Of a stretch of 14,216 nt of DNA, positions 6,485 through 14,216 are shown one piece after another. The position numbers were made by a program, and so were the translations under genes. Position 1 is the stretch's first letter, and each line of letters starts with the position of its first letter. Under the pieces are notes generated by a model. The model saw only the letters and a program-made list of their open reading frames with translations. It was not told the DNA's origin and did no database searches. Source of the DNA: Cephalothrix simula (lineage: Eukaryota; Nemertea; Palaeonemertea; Archinemertea; Cephalotrichidae); NCBI GenBank assembly GCA_035591015.1, contig JAXIUW010077784.1, positions 1-14,216 of the forward strand, in the 5' to 3' direction.

Positions 6485-8776
6485 TCAATTCAATTTTTTC
6501 GAAGCTTAGGTAGCTCATATTTAAACTAAAGAATGACATAACTTTGCGTCGTCATTTATAGACCAACCAATGTCGCTTGAGTTCCTTGAGATTGAAAGTT
6601 AAAAGGCATGACAATTAACGAGACAATTAACCAGGATTTTACTGCATATGACACTATGGTATTACATAAAACAAAATCGTTTCACAACCCGATCGTGGAA
6701 ATTAGGGCGGTTTCCACTCTATAAAAAGTTTGAAAAAATTGAACTTAGGTTCAGCGTTTGTCAAATAAAAAATGATAATTATAATTAAGAATAAAAAAAC
6801 TTAAAATCCGGGGTAAAAATTTCAAAAGAGTAATAAAATTTTTTATCGGTCATTATAATATTATATGTAGAAAAATATTACAGCACATTTGAAAAAAATA
6901 GTTCTTATAAAAATTATAAAAATGGATTTTTTCATACCCGAAACTTGCCGAATACTGCATGTATTCATGGTAATTCTCCATGAAAAAATAATCCAAGATA
7001 AAATCAACTTCTAAATCGTTAAGCAACATTTTGTCAAATGCCTTTCACCAAATGTACATTTGCTTTCACTTTTCAAAATTTTGGGAAAAAATTAATGGCA
7101 AAGTCAAATGTACCCTTAAACTGTTATCTATGATGTCACAATTTTTCTGATAAGGGTCCAAGAAGTCAAGAAATAATAAATCGGTCACTGATGGACATTA
7201 GCTCTAAAACCCTTCAAAATTAACCGAACCTCTCCAAAAGTCAACATTTTGTTGCTAAAGAAATATATCATTACCCTTAATTTATTTACTAATATTTACT
7301 CGCGGTCGGGTGATCAAAGTCCGCGAATTTTATGCAGCTTTTGATCATAATATTTCTCTACATTTCGAAGAAAATACTAAAGTTACCATTTATTCTAGTT
7401 GTCAAATTTTGTTAGAAAGTTATTTACATTATATTATCGCCCAAGTTCTTTCGCATAATTTTTTTTTTTTGTTTTTTATCAGAAAGTTCAAGATATTTGT
7501 CTTTGAATCATAAATTTTAATTTTCAAAGATAACTTGACAAAATTTTGTGTTGTTTTTTGATAATTCCGTTTACTTACTCGACGATATCAAAGAAAGCGA
7601 ATTTCTAACTTATTGCACCCGAAAGTATTTCCTGAAATTATGTCAGGTGACAGGTGACGACCATTTTTTCAAAAAAATTCGAAAGTGGTTTTATAGAAAA
7701 TATCTTGGTTTTGGAGCACAAGATATCATATTACATTCTAAAACCAAAAAAAATGAAAGGGATGTTTATATAATTTGTTATAAGCTATATTAAAGATTAT
7801 GACGTCATTATAATCGCTTAGGTCACTAAAAATCAAATTTCTTACAGATTGCAAAATAATGAGCTAAAAATGTAAATGATGGTTCTGAGAAAAGATTAAA
7901 CCTCCGGGATGAAATAATTATAGACTAAATGGATTTTCGAACTATTTTGATTTCCCCAAATTGATGTTACATCTGAATATACCCAGATGGAAGACATAAC
8001 TTTGGTTGTATCCATACTTCCCTCACGTATGATGTAGTTTTTCAAGGTGATTCATATCAAAGCCAAGGTTTTAGTATAACAAAATACTGGCCTTTTATTT
8101 ATGTTTTTATGGTCATGTTCATAATTTTTACCAACAAATATATCAGCTTTTACGAGAGTAGCCCTATGGCCTATTGGTATTACTTTTAAAAGTAAAGTCT
8201 ATATTTCTAGAATCAGAAACTGCTGATCTCAATTGAGCTCATTCGTTTCTGTTATAATGTATGCTAAAATACGCATACGCAAAAATTCACCTTTGATAAG
8301 ATTGTAAATAAAATAGAACCATTTAGTACCTAAACAGCTAAAGTTGGCACTGTAAATTTTTTGGTAAAAAAGTGGATACCACAAAGTTACAAATATACTA
8401 AAACCGCTGAAAAACGCGAGCAAAAACCTGTAAGTAATTACCAAAAAAAGTTTTGGTTAGATCAACCAAAAATGTTTTGGTATCCAGGACAAATCACCTA
8501 CAAAATTGTATGCATTAATATTGTAGGCAGAAATTCGAAAATGGTGATAATACCTATCGAATTATGAAATGGGTTCTAAAATAAGTTACACTTGGGAAAA
8601 TTTTTTCAAGTTTCCTAGTTTCTAGGTTTTGTAAAAACCAAAAACAATTTGGTATTGAACATTTTGGTCATAATTCCAAAAAAATATTTGGTGATATAAT
8701 CAACCAATAATTTTTTCATTAATGAAGCAAAATTAATGATGCATAAAAGGTTACTTAACAACACAACACATACACT
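6485..8776. other. Gene-free AT-rich stretch, presumed intron or upstream region
   Basis: I found no gene I can support. A hairpin GTGGAAA / TTTCCAC (6695-6701 and 6711-6717, nine-base loop) is followed by TATAAAAA at 6720-6727, but no transcription unit is recognisable. Two plus-strand frames occur at about 7259-7513 and 7548-7793; neither has recognisable motifs. A perfect CRE octamer TGACGTCA lies at 7800-7807. An 8-bp hairpin TTTTGGTT / AACCAAAA with a five-base loop lies near 8450-8471. Confidence 0.5.
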
Positions 8777-8784
8777 GCATTTCA

Positions 8785-8959
8785 CGAGGGGTCGGACACC
8801 GAAAAAATCCGGTACAAAATTTCAAAAAATCCGAAAAAATCCGCAATCCGAAAAAAATCCGAAAAAAATCCGCAATCCGAAAAAAAATCCGAAAAAAATC
8901 CGGAAAAAATCCGAATAAAAAAATCAGGTACAAAATTTTGCCGGGTGTCCGACCCCTCG
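8785..8959 (+). mobile_element. Complete hAT-like MITE, copy 2 (175 bp), with 8-bp target duplication
   Basis: Perfect 16-bp inverted termini (8785-8800 and 8944-8959) are identical to those of copy 1. They are flanked by the perfect 8-bp duplication GCATTTCA at 8777-8784 and 8960-8967. The duplications differ between the two copies, so these were independent insertions. Direct repeats GGTACAAAATTT at 8811-8822 and 8927-8938 bracket the internal A-rich array. There is no transposase. Short lysine-rich or phenylalanine-rich frames across it come from the repeat. Confidence 0.9.
8844..8902. repeat. 29/30-bp minisatellite inside MITE copy 2
   Basis: Two higher-order units, 8844-8872 (29 bases) and 8873-8902 (30 bases), each run CAATCCG, an A run, TCCG, an A run, TCCG. 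Simpler A6-8 TCCG subunits continue on both sides. The period equals that of copy 1, but the subunit reads AATCCG here and, in the same orientation, ACTCCG there. Confidence 0.85.
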
Positions 8960-8967
8960 GCATTTCA

Positions 8968-11900
8968 CACAGGCTTAAGTCCCAAAACATTGTCAAAAAA
9001 ATAATAATTTGTAATCATAAACAAAAACAATAGTGTCAATCTTATTGTCAAACCAACTACTGTATCACGATTATGTTAGATTATCCCTATCATTCCATAA
9101 TATTAATTCAATATTGATAATTTTGATATGAGACAGATATAAACTTTTATCTAAATTATCAATTTTTATAGAATTATCAAATCTCACTTTCTAATCTTAA
9201 ATCTTAGGACATTCCTTATAAAATCCAACTAAAAAATATTCTGAAATTTAAAAAATTAAAAATTTTAAGCTGCAAAAATTTTAAATTAAGTCTTACCAAA
9301 TTTAAACTTCACTTTGAAGTATCTGATTATCAAATGACGTAGAAACATTCTATGGTGACTATATGCCTGACTTTAAGCCTACATTTGAACGTTTTAAACA
9401 ATGAATGTCAAGTTTTAGATAAGGAATTGCGGTACAAAATTTGATAACGATTTCTCTTATCTTGTGAAAATGTCAATCTGACCTCTTCGCAAAGGATTTA
9501 GCTACCAAAATTCGGAGACAGGCCTGCACAAAGTTGAAATATGTTTTCCCATGAAATAACATGAATGACCATGATTTTGATGGTAAAATTTTTTGAGGAT
9601 GGTGGTCGGAAGTCACGGTGCTCAAGACCCCCCCCCCATTTTTTCATAATGGCGACCTCTCGGGCGACCTTAAAACATTTGGATGCTAGACCTGGGCTTC
9701 ATACTTTAAAAAACGGTTAATTACTCTACTATTCAATAATCATGAAATGGTATTGGTGTTTAATAAACCTTAATTATCACAATAGTGTCAATTCATTGCA
9801 CAATTCTATTGAAATCAATGAATTAAATAATATTTTTTGCGCCTGTGATATATAATGATTATAATTAATGATTATAATGACTTGTGGCAAACAAAGTGGA
9901 AAAGACTGAAGTGGGCGAATTCAGGGGAAGCAGGAACGTTGCGTTCCTTGGGGAAGTCAGCCCAAGTTCTTTGTATCATGTATCTTAGTGGACATTTTCT
10001 GGCGTGATGGCGATATTCTGCTTAAAAAGCGTAATTTTTCAACCTGCAGACATCCAATATTTTGTAAAAAATTGTTGTCTGCTTAAATTGCGCACTATTA
10101 CTTTCAATTTTTGCGAAAAAGTTTTGACAAAACCGAGTGCAAAACAATGCGAAAAAATAAAAAAATATATCCATGTAATTTGCAATCTCTACTGCCAAGA
10201 TCTATAAGATGTTTCGCTCTATGATTATGTTTGCGTATTCAAATTACAAAGCATATGAATATCCCTAAAGTAAACCATGAAACCTATACCATGAGATTTT
10301 GGCGGACCACCCTTTTGTAAAAGATATCTAGATATCTAGTTTTGGCTCTAATCAGCTAATTTTTGCAAATTCTCCCGCGGTTCTTAAAGTCTGTAATATG
10401 CGAAACATGGAGTTCTACTCAAACAAGATCAAAAGATTGCAAATCCTTGGATATGTATGGTATTCATTGAGTACAGAGGGAGAATTTTGAATCTTCACCT
10501 TAAAAATATAGATCAATATAATGTTGAACATCTTTGATCATCTTTTTTCCAGGCTTTTATGTCCATTTCCACTGTGTATTGTGACTATTAGACATTTCAA
10601 CACGAGATCTCTTGCGGTACAATGAACAAAATTTACACTATGGTGTTCATAATCATCGTAAAAGCAACTTATTTTCACTCGTCGAACTTATTTAAATGGT
10701 CTATAGACCTGTTAGTTAAAATGTAAACGGTGTTGGCATGCCGAAAAATTGTAGTCTGCTAAACTCGTGTTTCTCTCTCAATAGCCCCCCTTTCGATCTA
10801 ACATTGGTATAAACCCGTTAGTTCACTACGGTAGAGAAATTGTTGCAATTTAATGGTTTTGTTTATTGGGGATATGAAGCGCTTGGGTGTTTTATTTTGG
10901 GATGCTTTTTCTCCTCTTTTTAACCAAGTTTCTTTTTTATTGTTGACTTCAAAATACGATATAAAAATATGACCCTGCTTGTCGCAGCCGGTATGAATAA
11001 TATTGCGAACCGAAAATTCGTCGCCGATCTTAAAGATGGACCTATTTTTTTACTATCATTCATAAAATACTTTTATTTTCTAATTTTGAAAATTAGATCA
11101 TAAATTTCATTTTATTTTTATTTCTCACAATTATAAACCGATTAATGTAGGTCTAGAAATTGCGCATATGTAAAATGTGGACTTTGTACATGTCAAAATA
11201 CGGAAAAAATTAGTTTAAAAACGTGTCAACTATCCAAATAAAATGCCATAATTTTCGGTATAATATTTAATCCCTTTGTCCCCACTTTAAACAGTATCGA
11301 ACTAAATGCACACAGATTTTTGTTCCCATCCTTATCATAATGTAAATAATCTATGGGACAAGTAAATATTAAAAGGCTTGTGATTGGCCAATTGAATAAA
11401 CTTGAAATTTTGCAGTCCCTGTTGTCATGGAGATATACGTCAATGGGAATTTATAATGTCTCACAGTTGAACGCGGAAATAATAAAAAAATGAGTACATT
11501 TTTTACATGAAAAATATATATTTTTGGTTTTAAAAATATAATTTGTTCTGTTTCGTTATAATAATTTAAGATCATGATTTTTTACGCCATTAGTTGTAGT
11601 TGTGTATCATAGTTTTCTATGACCACTGGATTTTTATTTGCTTTAATAAAAAATAAAAAGATATATTTTTTGTTTCCCGGCAAATTGACGCCTTAACTTC
11701 TGTTAAAAAGTGTTGTTAAGTTCTTTCATGAAATTGCATATGTAGTAAGTCAAGGTAATCGCAAAAATATATTCCCTAATCCAATATATTAAGTACCATC
11801 TTACATGTACAATTTTCACTTGAGTAAGTTGGGTTAGGTAAAAGAAATTAATGAATAAAAACATTTGAAAATACTTGGATTCACAAAGGTATCATTTTAA

Positions 11901-12464
11901 GTTGGTGAAAAAAATGTTTATTTACATATCAGGGAGTCAAGAAAAATTAATTTATGGTTTGAAGTGTTTGATGATGAGTAAATTGAAAGTATTAGAATAT
12001 AAGGTAGTTTTTCCATATACAAAAATATGCTAAAAAGAGAATTATATGTTCCTTACAAAATCAAAAGGTTTTTTGTATTTTTTGAAAACATTTTTAAAGG
12101 AATAATTATAAGAACATAATATTTAAGAACATATTAAAGCATAGAGTATTAAGAACATCATTTAAATTTTTTACATTAGCTTTTAAAAATGTAATAATGA
12201 TAATTTTTAAAATGGTCTGTTCTTTTTTCAGTGGCGGAGACTCAGATATTTATTTTGCCGCAAAAAGCAGAAAATGCACAATTTTTAGACAAAAATGCAC
12301 AAAATCATGGTCAATTTATAAGAAATATGCACAGTTTTTCTACACACGTTTTCTTTGTTATAAAAAATTTAATTGTTGACTTGTAAAATTAAGTCGGACT
12401 CAGAGGTTAATGGACTGAGTGAGTTTGAAATATTTTTTTTCAAGATTTCAAAAAAATATAACGG
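8968..12464. other. Gene-free AT-rich stretch
   Basis: I see no coding sequence on either strand that stands out from chance for this composition. Small items only: ten consecutive C at 9628-9637; a 13-base tandem pair (ATGATTATAATTA) at about 9855-9880; a hairpin AGGAACG / CGTTCCT at 9932-9938 and 9942-9948; GATATCTA repeats near 10322-10340; two similar stretches, TATAGACCTGTTAGTT at about 10703 and TATAAACCCGTTAGTT at about 10808; and AAGAACAT three times at about 12109-12160. Confidence 0.5.
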
Positions 12465-12498
12465 TCAGGAACGTATGAGAATTCTCATATGCTCCTGA
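12465..12498. repeat. 34-bp near-perfect palindrome
   Basis: The two 17-base arms meet without a loop at GAATTC and pair at 15 of 17 positions; the outer six bases are TCAGGA and TCCTGA. One of the two mismatches would be a G-U wobble in RNA. No target duplication is obvious. It may be an inverted-repeat element remnant or simply a cruciform-prone site. Confidence 0.6.
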
Positions 12499-12710
12499 TA
12501 CGGAAAGTACTATTTTGCAAAATATTGCATACAAGATCACGAATTGGCAGATCGCAACTTATTTTGCACTTTTAATTTTGTTTCTTTTTATGCGAATTTT
12601 ATTTTTTGATGTTTTGTTTGTATTAGGTCTAAAATAGAAAGATTATTTCGCACAATCATTTCGAATTATAAAATCAATAAAATAGTACGAAATATTTTTT
12701 TAAATATTGT

Positions 12711-13085
12711 ATGAAAAGAGATCTTGGATTAATTTTCAAATTTTTTTATTTTCAATCGTTTTACGCCAATTTCAAAATAAATTACTTTTTAATTACATGT
12801 AAAATAAATTGCAATATTTTGCACTTTTTGAAATTTTTCTTCTAATCTACATGTAATTTTCTTAACTAAAACTTAAAACGCCAAACTGAGTTTTGTCTTA
12901 TACCCTTTATAATTTTAGGTAAAGAATCATAAATGAAAAAGAGATTTTATCATGCAACCTTAGTTTTTAATCGTTTTACGTCAATTAAAAATAATATACA
13001 TGTAAAATAACTTATGCAATATTTTGCGCTTTTTGAAATTTTTCGTCTAATCTAGGGTTCTTACTAAAACTTAAATCCGCGCTTA
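12711..13085 (+). repeat. Local direct duplication, about 155-175 bp per copy
   Basis: Copy A at about 12711-12885 and copy B at about 12932-13085 share, in order, ATGAAAAAGAGAT, AATCGTTTTACGYCAATT, TACATGTAAAATAA, GCAATATTTTGC then CTTTTTGAAATTTTTC, TCTAATCTA and ACTAAAACTTAAA. Several indels separate the copies. A weaker resemblance (GCAACTTATTTTGCACTTTT near 12554) may mark an older third copy. No coding potential is seen. Confidence 0.7.
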
Positions 13086-13386
13086 AATCAAAAGATTTTT
13101 TCGCTAGAAAAACACAGAAATTTGACGTGTGTTTGTGGGAAAAAATGGAACTCAAAGCATTCAGAGCACAGAGCGAGGCGAAAGTGACTCTTTTAAACGA
13201 GATCTCATGACAGATCTTGTTAAACTTAAAATTTTATTTTTTTGCAAACTTCAAATTGGCAAATAAAAATTTGCAAAAAAACTTTACCGGGAAACTTTGC
13301 AAATTAAATTGTGCACTACTAATTGGGTTTTCAAAAAGCATTTGTAAGAATAACATTTTAGGCAATTTACCTGACGCAAAAGGGTC

Positions 13387-13455
13387 GGATTCGAACCCAA
13401 GAAAGTATCCATAATTTTGTATCCTCTTTTTAATCTAAATTACGTCTAACCAACT
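13387..13455 (-). repeat. tRNA-like A and B boxes, possible tRNA-derived SINE remnant
   Basis: On the minus strand, GGTTCGAATCC (13397-13387) matches the pol III B-box consensus GGTTCGANNCC exactly. About 45 bases upstream, AGTTGGTTAGACG (13455-13443) closely resembles a tRNA D-arm/A-box (AGTTGGTTAGAGC). The spacing suits a tRNA-derived SINE promoter. The T-stem and acceptor stem do not pair well, so this is not a functional tRNA. No SINE tail or flanking duplication was found. Confidence 0.4.
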
Positions 13456-13459
13456 TGAT

Positions 13460-14216
13460 TCCGAACTGTTGAATACAAATCTTGATAATAAAATTGACTA
13501 CTCTAAGATAAGAAATAGTTACAGTGCTTAGATTTGATAAAACCCAACTCCGTTATCATATCAATGGTCTAAATAGCCGAATCAAAAATTACAAATATCC
13601 CCTGAATCAAACCAAACTAGGTTATCTTTGACCAAACTTTAAAACCATCTGCCTATGATGATCTTTACTGATAAGGTTACAGTAATAAGTAGTTGGCAAA
13701 TTTTGTACACTCCAAAAATGCTTTGTTTAATTGGGGACAGATAACATAAAACCCGCATTTCCTGACAAATATTGAAAGAAATATAAGATAATTTCAGAAA
13801 AAATGTCCAAAATATTAATTGGACCTTACTAGGTAAACACTGACTTATCAAAAAGAAAATTGTGTAATCAAACCTTACCGTATCGCTGATAATGATAATT
13901 CAGAAGATTTCGTTATCTGGATTTGTCGGTTGTTGTACAAAATGATGACTTTTAGCAGCGCCCCCTTCGATTTGAAATTGATGAATCCTTTTTTAAAGTC
14001 TTATTTATGGTAATTTTTTAAAAAACCCTCCAAAATAGCTTTAAATATTAAATCCTCTTTTCAAACATGTTCTTAACCGAAATTGTTTTGCAAATGTTTT
14101 TAAAATTTTATTTGATGGTTAATTTAAAACCATTAGGCAAACGATTATCGTTATACGCATGCGCTAACTAAGTGACGTCATATGATTATGGCCACTAGTA
14201 GAACAGCGAATAAACA
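13460..14216. other. Gene-free stretch at the right edge
   Basis: No supported coding sequence. A donor-like CGATACG/GTAAGG on the minus strand at about 13877 and the CRE/NRF1-like sites at 14155-14180 are the only items of note. If the minus-strand gene begins beyond the window, this is intron; if it begins here, this could hold a non-coding first exon, but nothing proves that. Confidence 0.4.
14155..14180. promoter_or_regulatory. NRF1-like site plus perfect CRE octamer
   Basis: ACGCATGCGCT at 14155-14165 is close to the palindromic NRF1 consensus (GCGCATGCGC) with one core departure. TGACGTCA at 14173-14180 is a perfect CREB/ATF palindrome. Both motifs are frequent in animal promoters and are only about eight bases apart here. 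Surrounding DNA is AT-rich, not a CpG island, so the call is tentative. Confidence 0.3.

Noticed and set aside
6695-6727. Hairpin plus TATAAAAA as a promoter
   Set aside because: A TATA-like string is expected by chance at this AT content, and no transcript or exon follows.
8736-8996. Lysine-rich plus-strand frame and phenylalanine-rich minus-strand frame
   Set aside because: Both are the translated A-run array of the second MITE.
9628-9637. Run of ten C as a structural signal
   Set aside because: A single homopolymer, without repeated G/C tracts, cannot form an i-motif or G-quadruplex; it may be a simple slippage product.
13367-13420. Minus-strand ATG followed by 14 codons and CAG/GTAAAT, as a possible first coding exon
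   Set aside because: It ends in phase 0, whereas the known exon needs a phase-2 donor, and it overlaps the SINE-like B box. Not compatible as the immediate upstream exon.
13387-13455. A functional tRNA gene on the minus strand
   Set aside because: The T-stem pairs poorly, the A-to-B spacing is too long without an intron call, and no acceptor stem could be formed.
5500-14216. Numerous WGATAA sites as autoregulatory GATA sites
   Set aside because: The hexamer is expected often by chance in DNA this rich in A and T; no clustering was convincing.

Overview
The window looks like AT-rich, non-coding DNA from an animal nuclear genome. It has one well-supported protein-coding exon with canonical GT/AG splice sites, long gene-free flanks, and several families of short non-autonomous DNA transposons. 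There is no sign of prokaryotic organisation: no operons, no ribosome-binding sites and no dense ORFs. The repeat style (small MITEs with internal minisatellites, dispersed AT-rich repeats) and the protein together suggest a marine invertebrate. A bivalve or other mollusc is my best guess, but this is inferred from general appearance and not proven by any marker here.

Gene content. On the minus strand, 5259 to 4373 is a single 887-nt internal exon encoding 295 complete codons of a Ser/Gln/Pro/His-rich, low-complexity protein. It looks like the N-terminal activation and regulatory region of a transcription factor. Three short motifs occur in the same order as in GATA1/2/3-class factors: PNWS near the start, LLPSDDVESILNNLD in the middle and RLSYSP later on. 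It also carries a phosphorylation-dependent sumoylation motif, VKEEPISP. I therefore propose, with moderate confidence, a GATA2/3-like gene. The zinc-finger exons, which would prove it, are not in the window. They would lie beyond base 1, making the downstream intron at least about 4.37 kb. The start codon must lie in an exon to the right, either unseen or beyond the window, so the upstream intron may be up to about 9 kb.

Layout, left to right. 1-76: truncated third copy of a hAT-like MITE, inserted next to GTCAGGGAA-type repeats (77-180 and 385-444). 445-2198: featureless AT-rich intron with one small GC-richer island. 2207-2410: complete hAT-like MITE with perfect 16-bp terminal inverted repeats, a perfect 8-bp target duplication and an internal 29-bp minisatellite. 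2411-4372: intron with a 28-bp perfect palindrome bracketed by 9-bp direct repeats, then a GAACA-rich tract. 4373-5259: the exon. 5321-5483: PIF/Harbinger-like MITE with a TAA target duplication. 6082-6177: a third kind of short inverted-repeat element. 6312-6484: local 57-59 bp duplication. 6485-8776: gene-free, with two small AT-rich ORFs of doubtful meaning. 8785-8959: second complete hAT-like MITE. 8968-12464: gene-free. 12465-13085: a large palindrome and a roughly 170-bp local duplication. 13387-13455: tRNA-like A/B boxes on the minus strand, possibly a SINE remnant. 13460-14216: gene-free, with a perfect CRE and an NRF1-like site close to the right edge.

The most informative non-gene signal is the hAT-like MITE family. 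Its three copies share termini, and the two complete copies have independent 8-bp target duplications. Each complete copy carries a 29-bp internal tandem array that has diverged between copies but stayed uniform within each copy.
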